In this document: one piece after another, positions 32,100 to 39,928 of the stretch
How positions within the stretch are numbered: the first letter of the stretch is position 1
Layout: every line of letters starts with the position of its first letter
DNA from: Longimicrobium sp.
GTDB taxonomy: Bacteria; Gemmatimonadota; Gemmatimonadetes; Longimicrobiales; Longimicrobiaceae
DNA length: 53,119 nucleotides
NCBI RefSeq assembly: GCF_036388275.1
Contig: NZ_DASVSF010000041.1
Coordinates: 1-53,119, forward strand
Direction of reading: 5' to 3'
Notes under the pieces: generated by a model
Told to the model about the DNA's origin: nothing
The model's database searches: none
Seen by the model: only the letters and a program-made list of their open reading frames with translations
Translations under genes and position numbers: made by a program

Positions 32100-33245
32100 A
32101 TGCCGCTGGCCCGCGCCGCCCTCGAAGACATCGTTCGTATCGCTATCGTCCCGGGGATCGGGCCGGCGCGGCTGGCCGCGCTGATCGCCCGGTTCGGCTC
32201 GGCGGAGCGCATCCTTTCCGCGCCCGTCGCCGCCATCGCCGCCGTTCCGGGCTTCGGCCGCGAGTTCGCGCGGCGCGTGGCGGGTGCGGGCACGCCCGAG
32301 GGCCGGGCGCGGGCGCGCGAGGCGCTTCGCATTCTTACCGAGGTCGGCGCCACCGCCATCACCTCCGATGACGAGGCCTATCCCGAGGCGTTCCGTGCCC
32401 TTCCCGATCCGCCCTTCGTCCTGTACGCCGCGGGCGACCTGGGGCTGCTGCGCCGTCCCGGCGTGGGCGTCGTCGGCACGCGGGCGCCCACCCCCTACGG
32501 CCGCGCCTCCGCCGCGGGGCTGACGCACGAGCTGGCGCGCGCCGGCTACGTCGTCGTCAGCGGAATGGCGAAGGGCATCGACGCCGTCGCCCACGCCGCG
32601 GCGCTGGACGCGGGGGGCGCCACGGTGGGCGTGCTGGGGCACGGCATCGACCGCGCGTATCCGCCCGAGAACCGCGGCCTGTTCCGCCGCGTCCGCGAGC
32701 ACGGCCTACTGATCTCGGAGCTGCCGCCCGGCGAGCAGCCGCTGGCGGGCAACTTTCCCCGGCGCAACCGGCTGATCGCGGCGCTCAGCGCGGGCGTGCT
32801 GGTGGTAGAGATGGGGGAGAAGAGCGGTGCCAAGCACACGGTCGACTTCGCGCTGGAGCTGGGCCGCGAGGTGTTCGCCGTCCCGGGCCCCATCGGCTCG
32901 GCGGCGAGCGCGGGGACCAACCAGCTGCTGAAGGATGGCGCCCGCCTGGTGACGTCCGCCCGCGACATCCTGGAAGAGCTGCACGGCGTGGGACTGGTGC
33001 CGCACCAGGCGGAGGAGCGCCGGTCCGCCGCGGCGCCATCTCCCTCAGCGCCGACCCCGCCCGCCGTCTCGCTGGCGGGTGACGAGCTGCGGGTGTTCGG
33101 CGTGCTCCGCCCCGATCCGCGCCACGTCGATGCGCTCGCGGCCGAGGCCGGGCTGGGCGTCAGCGGCACCCTGGCGGCCCTGCTGGGGCTGGAGCTTCAC
33201 GACCTTGCCGAGGCGTTGCCCGGCAAGCACTTCAAGCTGCGGTGA
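32100..33245 (+). CDS. dprA: DNA processing protein DprA
   Basis: A 381-residue cytoplasmic protein that loads RecA on incoming single-stranded DNA during transformation. It has an N-terminal helix-hairpin-helix part (VRIAIVPGIGPARLAALIAR) and a Rossmann-like core: GVVGTRAPTPYGRASA, GYVVVSGMAKGIDAVAHAAA, GVLGHGIDRAYPPEN, NFPRRNRLIAALSAGVLVVE and SGAKHTVDFALELGREVFAVPG. A C-terminal winged-helix-like segment (PRHVDALAAEAGLGVSGTLA) completes it. Length is typical (about 370-400). ATG 32100 is used; the upstream part of the frame is not conserved-looking. The Xre-RES module separates it from obgE, and it overlaps nothing. A lipoprotein gene follows 47 bases later. Confidence 0.94.
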   Translation: MPLARAALEDIVRIAIVPGIGPARLAALIARFGSAERILSAPVAAIAAVPGFGREFARRVAGAGTPEGRARAREALRILTEVGATAITSDDEAYPEAFRALPDPPFVLYAAGDLGLLRRPGVGVVGTRAPTPYGRASAAGLTHELARAGYVVVSGMAKGIDAVAHAAALDAGGATVGVLGHGIDRAYPPENRGLFRRVREHGLLISELPPGEQPLAGNFPRRNRLIAALSAGVLVVEMGEKSGAKHTVDFALELGREVFAVPGPIGSAASAGTNQLLKDGARLVTSARDILEELHGVGLVPHQAEERRSAAAPSPSAPTPPAVSLAGDELRVFGVLRPDPRHVDALAAEAGLGVSGTLAALLGLELHDLAEALPGKHFKLR

Positions 33246-33292
33246 CGATCGTCGCCGCAGGCATCGATCACCTTCTCGTTCGCGAGGCCATC

Positions 33293-33688
33293 ATGCGTAA
33301 TGCCTTTCGTCGTCTGCTCCTGGTTCCGGGGCTCGCCCTTCTTGCCGCCGGCTGCGGCGACCTGGGTGAAGTGCTGGTGCTGTCGCGCGACATCAAGCGC
33401 GAATTCGCCGCCTCGGACGTGAGCGTGAACCTGCAGGATGGCCGCAGCGTGGAGGTCTCGGTCTGGCGCGACACGCCGCCGGCCACCGACGGTGCCGTTG
33501 CGCCTGAGAGTGACGCGATGGCGCGTCGAGTGGCGGAATACGTCCGCGACCACTACGCGGGGTATGATCGCCTGGCCGAAGTGCGGGTGGAGCTGAAGAG
33601 CAGGCGTGGCGCGGCCGTGAACAGCTACGCGGTGTCGGATGGGTTCTACGTCTTTGCGCGCCGGGAGCTGGGGCCCGCGCGGAAGTAG
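33293..33688 (+). CDS. Small lipoprotein of unknown function
   Basis: A 131-residue protein. The signal peptide (RNAFRRLLLVPGLALLAAGC) carries the lipobox LAAGC. The mature part has a strand-helix-strand pattern: SVNLQDGRSVEVSVWRDTPP, a helix (MARRVAEYVRDHYAGYDRLA) and EVRVELKSRR. No family is recognised. ATG 33293 is chosen as the beginning of the signal peptide. It is 47 bases after dprA and may share its transcript. Repeats follow immediately. Confidence 0.75.
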   Translation: MRNAFRRLLLVPGLALLAAGCGDLGEVLVLSRDIKREFAASDVSVNLQDGRSVEVSVWRDTPPATDGAVAPESDAMARRVAEYVRDHYAGYDRLAEVRVELKSRRGAAVNSYAVSDGFYVFARRELGPARK

Positions 33689-33977
33689 GCGCGGGCGAGT
33701 AGGTGCGGCCTTGGATTCTGTGACCGCTACCGCGCCTTGGCTGAAAGGCAGCCGCGGCTAGATCCTTCGCCCCGCGTTGGATCGTGGTGGGCCGGTGTCG
33801 CTCGCTTGGGGCTCAGGATGACAGGCTGTCGTTGAGATCCACGTCTTTGCGAGTATTAGCCTGGCTTCGTTCGCTTGCGGCTCAGGGATGACAAGCTTTC
33901 GGTGCTCGGACTATTGCGCGTGCCGGTCCGCCGGCTCGTGGAGGGAACGCGCGGCGGGTTCCGGTGTCGTTACCCCC
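33689..33977. other. Gene-free stretch before hemW
   Basis: Contains one copy of the 101-bp element in minus orientation (33722-33823) and a partial second end (33877-33893, GCGGCTCAGGGATGACA). Frames crossing it are not convincing. No promoter is recognised. Confidence 0.55.
33722..33823 (-). repeat. 101-bp dispersed element, copy 2 (inverted)
   Basis: On the minus strand it begins TGTCATCCTGAGCCCC, contains GGGCGAAGGATCTAGCCGCG, then GGCTGCCTTTCAGCC (a small stem), and ends GGCGCGGTAGCGG. One base longer than the other three copies. Confidence 0.85.
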
Positions 33978-35243
33978 ATGCGCTCCAACGTGTTGCCGGA
34001 TTCGCCGACGCCGGCCGCCTCCGGGCGGCCTCGGTCGCTGTACGTGCACGTGCCGTTCTGCACGCGGCGCTGCTCGTACTGCGACTTCGCCGTGCAGGCC
34101 ATGCGCGATCCGCCGGTGGATGCCTGGCTGGACGCCATCGCGGGCGAGATGCGCATGCTGGCGGACGAGCGGGGCTGGGGCGCGCCGCTGCGGCTGGACA
34201 CCGTCTACGTCGGCGGGGGGACGCCGTCGCTGCTGGGGCCCGATGCCATGGCCGCCCTCCGTGACCGCCTGCGCCCCTGGGCGGAGTGGGGCGACGAGGG
34301 GGCCGAGTGGACGTGCGAGGCCAATCCCGAGAGCTTTACCCCCCAGGTGGCGCGTGGATGGCGAGCCGCCGGGGTGAACCGCATCTCCCTGGGAGCGCAG
34401 ACCTTTCACGAGCCCACGCTGCGGTGGATGGGCCGCCTTCACGGCGTGGACGGCCCCGCCCGCGCGTTCGACGCGGCGCGCGCGGCCGGGTTCGACAATG
34501 TGAGCGTGGACCTGATCTTCGGCGTCCCGTCGCGGCTGGGACGTGATTGGGGAGATGACCTGGTTCGTGCGCTGCTGTTGGAGCCCGAGCACGTCTCGCT
34601 CTACGGGCTGACCGCCGAGGCCTCCGCTCCGCTGGGGCGCTGGGTAGGTGAGGGCCGCGAAACGCTGGCCGACGAAGACCGCTACGCCGACGAGTACCTG
34701 CTGGCGCACCGCACGCTCTGCGGCGCGGGCTTCGAGCATTACGAGGTGAGCAACTTCGGCCGGCCGGGGCTGCGCTCGCGCCACAACTTCGTCTACTGGA
34801 CGGGGGAGCCGTACGCGGCGCTGGGCCCGGGGTCGCACGCCTTCTATCCCCCGCTGCGCCGCTGGAACGTGCGCGGCTGGGACGACTATCGCGAGATGAT
34901 CACGTCCGGCCGTCCGCCCACGGATGGCGAAGAGGTGGTGGACGAGGATACCGGCGGGCTGGAGCGCGCGTGGCTGCTGCTGCGCACCGACCAGGGCTGG
35001 CCGATGGAGGGCGCGGGCGACGAGGTCCGTCGAGTGGCGGCGGGATGGCGGGACCGGAAGCTGGCGGAGGCGCGGGACGGACGGCTGCGGCTGACGGTGG
35101 AGGGGTGGCTACTGCTGGATGGCTTGGCCGTGCAGATGGCCGGCGCGGCCGAGCAGGACGCGCGCTCCGCCTCCGCGCGGGGCGGCGAGCGGGAGGACTT
35201 GGCGGCCGCGGGCGCACGAAGCGCAAGCGGCGCCGCGGGTTGA
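33978..35243 (+). CDS. hemW: HemW-like radical SAM protein (coproporphyrinogen oxidase-like)
   Basis: A 421-residue radical-SAM protein of the HemN/HemW family. The 4Fe-4S site is Cys28-X3-Cys32-X2-Cys35 (FCTRRCSYCDF). VGGGTPSLL (about 78-86), EANPESF and GAQTFHEPTLRWMGR are standard family blocks. HemW proteins bind heme and probably act as heme chaperones rather than as oxidases; the HemN-specific N-terminal residues are absent. ATG 33978 starts just before the LYVHVPFC segment. The last ~50 residues (GAAEQDARSASARGGERED) are low-complexity. hrcA follows 67 bases later. Confidence 0.9.
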   Translation: MRSNVLPDSPTPAASGRPRSLYVHVPFCTRRCSYCDFAVQAMRDPPVDAWLDAIAGEMRMLADERGWGAPLRLDTVYVGGGTPSLLGPDAMAALRDRLRPWAEWGDEGAEWTCEANPESFTPQVARGWRAAGVNRISLGAQTFHEPTLRWMGRLHGVDGPARAFDAARAAGFDNVSVDLIFGVPSRLGRDWGDDLVRALLLEPEHVSLYGLTAEASAPLGRWVGEGRETLADEDRYADEYLLAHRTLCGAGFEHYEVSNFGRPGLRSRHNFVYWTGEPYAALGPGSHAFYPPLRRWNVRGWDDYREMITSGRPPTDGEEVVDEDTGGLERAWLLLRTDQGWPMEGAGDEVRRVAAGWRDRKLAEARDGRLRLTVEGWLLLDGLAVQMAGAAEQDARSASARGGEREDLAAAGARSASGAAG

Positions 35244-35310
35244 CGCCCTTGCCGGGGGAGGGCAGATTGATCGGGTTTTGCTTGGAACTCAAAAGGCCTT
35301 CGTGCCGCAG

Positions 35311-36357
35311 ATGACCACGGGAGAACCTCTTTCCGAGCGCGAGCACCAGATCCTCGAGGCGGTGATCCGCACCTACGTCGAAACTGCCGAGCCCACGGGC
35401 AGCCGCACCGTGGCACGCCGGTTCAAGCTGGGCATTTCGCCGGCGACGGTGCGCAACACCATGAGCGACCTCGAGGAAAAGGGCTACCTGTACCACCCGC
35501 ACACCTCGGCGGGGCGGGTGCCCACGGATATGGCCTACCGCCTGTACGTGGACAGCCTGATGGACCGCCGCGCCCTGAGCGAGGCGGAGCGCACGTCCCT
35601 GCGCCACGAGCTGGCCGCCGGGGGCGACGTGGCCGCGGTGGAGCGGCTGCTGCGCCGCGCCGCGCAGGTGCTGGGGCTGCTGACGCAGGAGCTGGGCATC
35701 GCCGTGGCGCCGCGGCTGGACGAAGCCGTGCTGGAGCGGCTGGACCTGCTTCCCGTCTCCGAGGCCAAGGTGCTGCTGGTGATGACGCTGCGGGCCGCCG
35801 GGGTGCGCACCGTGTTCGTCGACGTGCCCGCCAGCCTGCCGCCCAGCACGCTGGCCTCGGTTGCGCGCATTCTGAACGAGCGGCTGGCCGGGAACACGCT
35901 GCGGGCGATCCGCGGAACCCTCCCCGACCGCCTGCGCGACAGCGTGGCCTCGGGCGACCCCGGCTCGGAGCTGCTGAACGTGTTCCTGCAGTCGGCCGAG
36001 GACTGGTTCGCCCCGGTGGGCACGGACGAGCTTCACCTGGGCAGCGCCTCGGTGCTGGCCGACCAGCCCGAGTTCAGCAGCGGCGAGCGCCTTCGCTCGC
36101 TGATTACGCTTACCGAAAGCCGCGACCTGCTGAAGAGCGCGGTCGCCGGCCGGGTGGACGGCGAGGGGCTGAAGGTGACGATCGGCGTGGAGCACCGCGA
36201 CCCGGCGCTCTCGGGCTTCACCCTGGTGACGTCGGAGTACCACGTGGGCGGGCTGAAGGGCGTGATCGGCGTGATCGGGCCCACGCGCATGCCGTACGAG
36301 CGGGTGATCGCCGTCGTGGAAAGCACGTCGTCGATGGTCTCGGACCTGTTGATGTGA
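35311..36357 (+). CDS. hrcA: Heat-inducible transcription repressor HrcA
   Basis: A 348-residue repressor that binds CIRCE elements at chaperone genes. The N-terminal winged helix reads LSEREHQILEAVIRTYVETA, EPTGSRTVARRF, SPATVRNTMSDLEEKGYLYH (the recognition helix) and PHTSAGRVPTDMAYRLYVD. The C-terminal sensing domain has VEHRDPALSGFTLVTSEYHV and GVIGVIGPTRMPYERVIAVV. ATG 35311 gives the usual N-terminus. It is followed 4 bases later by dnaJ, the usual arrangement, but grpE and dnaK are missing from this neighbourhood. No CIRCE (TTAGCACTC-N9-GAGTGCTAA) is visible upstream, so its own promoter may not be autoregulated. Confidence 0.95.
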   Translation: MTTGEPLSEREHQILEAVIRTYVETAEPTGSRTVARRFKLGISPATVRNTMSDLEEKGYLYHPHTSAGRVPTDMAYRLYVDSLMDRRALSEAERTSLRHELAAGGDVAAVERLLRRAAQVLGLLTQELGIAVAPRLDEAVLERLDLLPVSEAKVLLVMTLRAAGVRTVFVDVPASLPPSTLASVARILNERLAGNTLRAIRGTLPDRLRDSVASGDPGSELLNVFLQSAEDWFAPVGTDELHLGSASVLADQPEFSSGERLRSLITLTESRDLLKSAVAGRVDGEGLKVTIGVEHRDPALSGFTLVTSEYHVGGLKGVIGVIGPTRMPYERVIAVVESTSSMVSDLLM

Positions 36358-36361
36358 AATC

Positions 36362-37522
36362 ATGAGCACCGCGATGAAAGACTACTACGAGGTTCTTGCC
36401 GTCGAAAAGACGGCCGATGGCGAGTCCATCAAGAAGGCGTACCGCAAGCTCGCCATGCAGTACCACCCGGATCGCAACCCGGGTGACAAGGCGGCGGAGG
36501 ACCGGTTCAAGGAGGCCACCGAGGCGTACGAGGTGCTTCGCGACACCGAGAAGCGGGCGCTCTACGACCGCTACGGCCACGCGGGGGTCAAGCGCGGCGC
36601 CAGCGCGCCGGGAGGCGCCGGCGGGTTCGGCGGCTTCGGGTTCGAGGACGCGCTGAACATCTTCATGCGCGACTTCGGCGGCGGCGGCTTCGAAGACCTC
36701 TTCGGGCAGCGGCGTGGGCGTGGCGGCGTGCAGAAGGGCAAGGACCTGCAGATCAAGGTGCCCATCACCCTGCAGGAAGTTGCCACCGGCGTCCGCAAGA
36801 CCATCCGCATCCGCACGCTGGACCCCTGCGACACCTGCAAGGCCACCGGCTCGGCCGACGAGGGCGGCGTGCAGACCTGCACCACCTGCCAGGGCGCTGG
36901 CCAGGTGAGGACGGTGCAGCGCAGCGTCTTCGGGCAGTTCGTCAGCGCCAGCGCGTGCCCCACCTGCCGCGGCGAGGGCAAGACGATCAAGAACCCGTGC
37001 CGGTCATGCAACGGCGACGGCCGCCAGCGCGGCGAAAGCACGGTGGATGTCGACATCCCCGCAGGGGTGAGCAGCGACAACTACCTGACGCTGCGTGGCG
37101 CGGGCAACGCCGGCCCCCGGGGTGGGCCGCGCGGCGACGTGCTGGCGGTGATCGAGGTGGAGGACGATCCGCGCTTCCAGCGTGAGGGGAGCGACCTGCT
37201 GTTCGAGCTTCCGGTTTCGTTCAGCCAGGCGGCGCTGGGCGGCGACGTGACCATCCCCACCGTGTACGGCGACGAAAAGGTGAAGGTGGCCGCGGGCTCG
37301 CAGAGCGGGGAAGTGCTCACCCTTCGCGGCAAGGGGCTGCCGCACCTGGGCGGCGGCGGGCGCGGCGACCAGTACGTGCGCCTGAACGTGTGGACGCCCA
37401 CCGAGCTGAACGAGGAGCAGGAGGAGCTGTTCCGGCGCCTGGCCCAACTGGAGGGCCCGGTGCCGGGCGCGCGGCGCACCAAGGGGCTGTGGGACCGCGT
37501 GAAGGACGCCTTCGCCGCGTGA
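36362..37522 (+). CDS. dnaJ: Chaperone DnaJ
   Basis: A 386-residue co-chaperone of DnaK. The J domain (residues 6-72) contains HPD at 35-37. A Gly/Phe-rich linker follows (GAGGFGGFGFED), then the zinc-finger domain with four CxxC motifs (CDTC, CTTC, CPTC, CRSC), three followed by xGxG and the first by KATG. The C-terminal substrate-binding domains have DVDIPAGVSSDNYLTLRGAG and VTIPTVYGDEKVKVAAGSQS. Length fits. It starts 4 bases after hrcA and its stop overlaps the prmA GTG (GTGA), so hrcA-dnaJ-prmA form one tightly coupled operon. Confidence 0.97.
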   Translation: MSTAMKDYYEVLAVEKTADGESIKKAYRKLAMQYHPDRNPGDKAAEDRFKEATEAYEVLRDTEKRALYDRYGHAGVKRGASAPGGAGGFGGFGFEDALNIFMRDFGGGGFEDLFGQRRGRGGVQKGKDLQIKVPITLQEVATGVRKTIRIRTLDPCDTCKATGSADEGGVQTCTTCQGAGQVRTVQRSVFGQFVSASACPTCRGEGKTIKNPCRSCNGDGRQRGESTVDVDIPAGVSSDNYLTLRGAGNAGPRGGPRGDVLAVIEVEDDPRFQREGSDLLFELPVSFSQAALGGDVTIPTVYGDEKVKVAAGSQSGEVLTLRGKGLPHLGGGGRGDQYVRLNVWTPTELNEEQEELFRRLAQLEGPVPGARRTKGLWDRVKDAFAA

Positions 37523-38388
37523 CGGACCGCTGGCTGGTCCTGGTCGTCCGCACCGCCGATCCCGAGCTGCTTCCGCTGGCCGCCGAGGTGCTGGCGCCGT
37601 ACGGCGGCGGCGCGGTGCTGGAGGCCGAAGGCGGGCTGGTGGCGTACGCCGCCGAGCCGGCCGACGTGGACGCCTTCATCCACGAACTCTCCGGCCGGCT
37701 GCAGGACGAGCTTCCCGCGGCGGCGGCGCCCGAGGTGTCGTGGCGGTGGCAGGAGAACGAGGATTGGGCCCGCAAGTGGAAGGAGGGTCTGGGGCCGCGC
37801 CAGGTGACGGAGCGCATCGTGGTGAAGCCCACCTGGTGCGAGTGGGATGAGCGCCCGGGGCAGGTGGTGATCGACATCGATCCCCAGATGGCGTTCGGCA
37901 CCGGCGAGCACGCCACCACGCGTGGGTGCCTGCGCCTGCTGGACGACGTGCTCAAGCCCGGCGACCGGGTGGTGGACGTGGGCGCCGGCTCGGCGATCCT
38001 GGCCATCGCCGCGGCGCGGCTGGGGGCGCGCGAGGTGATCGCGGTGGAGTACGACCCCGACGCCAACCTGAACGCGCGCGAAAACCTGGAGGGGAACGGC
38101 GTCGAGGACCGGGTGGAGATCGTGGAGCAGATGGCGGATTCCGCGCTGCTCGACGAGCTGGGTCCGTTCGACCTTGTGCTGGCCAACATCCTCAGCGGCG
38201 TCATCCGCCCGCTGCTCCCGGCGTTTCACACCGCGCTGGGCGGCACGCCCGAGGGGCGCCTGATCGTCAGCGGCATCCTGCGCACCGAGGCGCCCCTGGT
38301 GGTGCACGATGCTGAGGCGGCCGGCTTCCGTGTGGTGGAGATCGACGAGGAAGAGGAGTGGTGGAGCGCCCTCCTGCGGCCCGCCTGA
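37519..38388 (+). CDS. prmA: Ribosomal protein L11 methyltransferase
   Basis: A 289-residue SAM-dependent methyltransferase that trimethylates L11. The N-terminal substrate-binding domain is followed by the SAM domain: QMAFGTGEHATTRGCLRLLD (about 121-140), motif I VVDVGAGSAILAIAAARLGA and the NPPY-like segment FDLVLANILSGVIRPLLPAF. Length fits. The GTG start at 37519 overlaps the dnaJ stop, as in the common dnaJ-prmA arrangement. A 540-bp repeat region follows. Confidence 0.93.
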   Translation: MTDRWLVLVVRTADPELLPLAAEVLAPYGGGAVLEAEGGLVAYAAEPADVDAFIHELSGRLQDELPAAAAPEVSWRWQENEDWARKWKEGLGPRQVTERIVVKPTWCEWDERPGQVVIDIDPQMAFGTGEHATTRGCLRLLDDVLKPGDRVVDVGAGSAILAIAAARLGAREVIAVEYDPDANLNARENLEGNGVEDRVEIVEQMADSALLDELGPFDLVLANILSGVIRPLLPAFHTALGGTPEGRLIVSGILRTEAPLVVHDAEAAGFRVVEIDEEEEWWSALLRPA

Positions 38389-38477
38389 CGACCCTTGGAC
38401 GCGCGACGCACCCTGTCATCCTGAGCCCCAAGCGCACCGCACCGGCCGCCTGACGAACCGGGGTGTACGCGGCACCC

Positions 38478-38578
38478 TGTCATCCTGAGCCCCAAGCGCA
38501 CCGAACCAACCCGCAAGCCAAACGTCGCGGGGCGAAGGATCTAGCCGCGGAAGGGTAATCCTTTGGGCGCGGCAGCGG
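38478..38578 (+). repeat. 101-bp dispersed element, copy 3
   Basis: Starts TGTCATCCTGAGCCCCAAGC, contains GGGGCGAAGGATCTAGCCGC, has the small stem AAGGGTAATCCTT and ends GGGCGCGGCAGCGG. A second head (TGTCATCCTGAGCCCC) lies 64 bp upstream at 38414. Confidence 0.85.
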
Positions 38579-38650
38579 GTGCAAAGCCCCGGGTCTCGGA
38601 CTCCAGACCCTGGCGTCACCTTGAATCTGAGGAGTGGGCCGGCCCTGCAC

Positions 38651-38708
38651 GGGCGAATGAATTCGCTGCAACAACCACACGAAGTCCGCCTTCGCGGACT
38701 GGCTTGCT
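38651..38708 (+). repeat. Two-hairpin dispersed element, copy 2
   Basis: Identical to the copy at 29223-29280 over 58 bases: GGGCGAATGAATTCGC, then ACGAAGTCCGCCTTCGCGGA and CTGGCTTGCT. Confidence 0.85.
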
Positions 38709-38779
38709 CTGGGGGGCGTTCAGGCGTCGTGCGCGACCACGCCTCCGTCCGCCCGGGCCATCCACGATATGCAGGTGAA

Positions 38780-38811
38780 GCCTCCCGCTGTTTGGGAGGC
38801 TTTCTGCTTTT
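38780..38811 (+). terminator. Terminator-like hairpin, copy 2
   Basis: GCCTCCC (38780-38786), loop GCTGTTT, GGGAGGC (38794-38800), then TTTCTGCTTTT. Same family as 2824 and 45658. Confidence 0.7.
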
Positions 38812-38931
38812 GGTGCGGCGGGTTCACCCGCTCCCGACGATACGCATCCCGTCCTGTTCCGCCCCGCATCCTCCGCCGCTACGTTTCCCGCCCCGCTGCA
38901 CCGCATCCGACCATTTGAGAGGCGAGGACGC

Positions 38932-39282
38932 ATGGCCGACAAGACGATCTTCACGCGCATCATCGACGGAGAGATCCCGGGCAACTTCGTGTACCAGGAC
39001 GAGCATTGCATCGCCATCCGCGACATCCACCCCGCGGCCCCGGTGCACGTGCTGGTCATCCCCCGCAAGCCCATCCCCTCCATCGCCCACCTGACGACCG
39101 AAGACCACGCCATCGCGGGACACCTGCTGATGGTGGTCAAGAAGGTGGCGGAACAGGAGGGAGTGGCGGAGAGCGGCTACCGCGTGGTGATCAATGTCGG
39201 CGACGAGGGCGGGCAGACCGTGCCGCACCTTCACATTCACGTCATGGGCGGCCGGCAGCTGCACGGCCACGGGACCGCGTGA
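38932..39282 (+). CDS. HIT-family (HinT-like) nucleotide hydrolase
   Basis: A 116-residue protein with the histidine triad at the end (TVPHLHIHVMGG, about 97-108) and the N-terminal block TIFTRIIDGEIPGNFVYQDE. The middle has HVLVIPRKPIPSIAHLT and SGYRVVINVGDEGGQ. Such proteins hydrolyse AMP-lysine or other adenosine phosphoramidates, and HinT-like ones interact with Lys-tRNA synthetase. Length fits. The ATG at 38932 is followed by the family start. The stop overlaps the GTG of the DinB-like gene (GTGA), so both are translated from one message. Confidence 0.94.
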   Translation: MADKTIFTRIIDGEIPGNFVYQDEHCIAIRDIHPAAPVHVLVIPRKPIPSIAHLTTEDHAIAGHLLMVVKKVAEQEGVAESGYRVVINVGDEGGQTVPHLHIHVMGGRQLHGHGTA

Positions 39283-39773
39283 GCGCGGCCGGCGCCGCCG
39301 AGCGCGAAGCCATTCTCGACGAGCTTCGCCGCGCCTGGGATGGCGACCCCTGGCACGGCGATCCGCTCCGGCGCGTCCTGGAGGGCGTGACGGCCGAGCA
39401 GGCCGCCGCGCGTCCGCTGCCGGGTGCGCACTCCATCGGCGAACTGGTGCTGCACCTGGCCTCGTGGTCGCGCGAGGTCGCCCGGCGCCTCGTCGACCGG
39501 GTGGCGCGGGACCCCGAGGATGGCGACTGGCCGCCGTTCGCTGGTGGCGAGCAGAGCTGGCGGTCGGCGCTGGACGGGCTGGCCCGCGCGCACGGGGAGC
39601 TGCTGGCCGCCGTGGAGGCGTTTCCCCCGGACGAACTGTCCTCCCGGATGGGCGATGAGCGGGACCGTCCCCTGGGTGCGGGGGTGTCGTTCGCGGTGAT
39701 GCTGCACGGCACCGCCCAGCACTACGCCTACCATGCGGGCCAGGCGGCGCTTCTCCGCAAGAGCTTCGGCTGA
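39279..39773 (+). CDS. DinB-family protein
   Basis: A 164-residue four-helix-bundle protein of the DinB/YfiT type. The GTG start at 39279 overlaps the HIT stop. The metal-binding residues are the His in GAHSIGELVLHLASW and those in MLHGTAQHYAYHAGQAALLR. A C-terminal KSFG end is typical. DinB family members include thiol S-transferases and uncharacterised stress proteins; the substrate here is unknown. Co-translation with the HIT gene suggests a common function in detoxification or nucleotide repair, which is inference. Confidence 0.87.
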   Translation: MSAAGAAEREAILDELRRAWDGDPWHGDPLRRVLEGVTAEQAAARPLPGAHSIGELVLHLASWSREVARRLVDRVARDPEDGDWPPFAGGEQSWRSALDGLARAHGELLAAVEAFPPDELSSRMGDERDRPLGAGVSFAVMLHGTAQHYAYHAGQAALLRKSFG

Positions 39774-39812
39774 CCCCGCGCGGCCACCCCCGTCCCCGGG
39801 AGGGGACGCCCG

Positions 39813-39841
39813 TTGACCGGAAATGGAAACATGTGTAGATT
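39813..39841 (+). promoter_or_regulatory. Strong promoter of the GGDEF gene
   Basis: TTGACC (39813-39818), a 17-bp spacer and TAGATT (39836-39841). The hexamers and spacing equal those of rRNA promoters 3 and 4 at 52696 and 52785. The leader is about 80 bases and ends in AGAGGT before the ATG at 39929. Confidence 0.65.
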
Positions 39842-39928
39842 CAGGTATCTTACGAAATGACAACGAGATAGGTACGCCGGGGTGGCCGCGGTGACGCGCG
39901 GTGCACGGCTCTTCGCTAGAGGTTACAC

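Larger units (their letters stand above)
38389..38931. other. Gene-free stretch between prmA and the HIT gene
   Basis: No gene is supported. It contains a half copy (38414) and a full copy (38478-38578) of the 101-bp element, a two-hairpin element (38651-38708) and the terminator-like hairpin at 38780. The HIT leader (about 38812-38931) shows no clear promoter. Confidence 0.6.

Noticed and set aside
35244..35310. CIRCE element before hrcA
   Set aside because: No TTAGCACTC or its inverted partner; the nearest AACTC is not part of an inverted repeat.
39842..39928. c-di-GMP riboswitch in the leader of the GGDEF gene
   Set aside because: The leader is short and lacks the GEMM conserved blocks.
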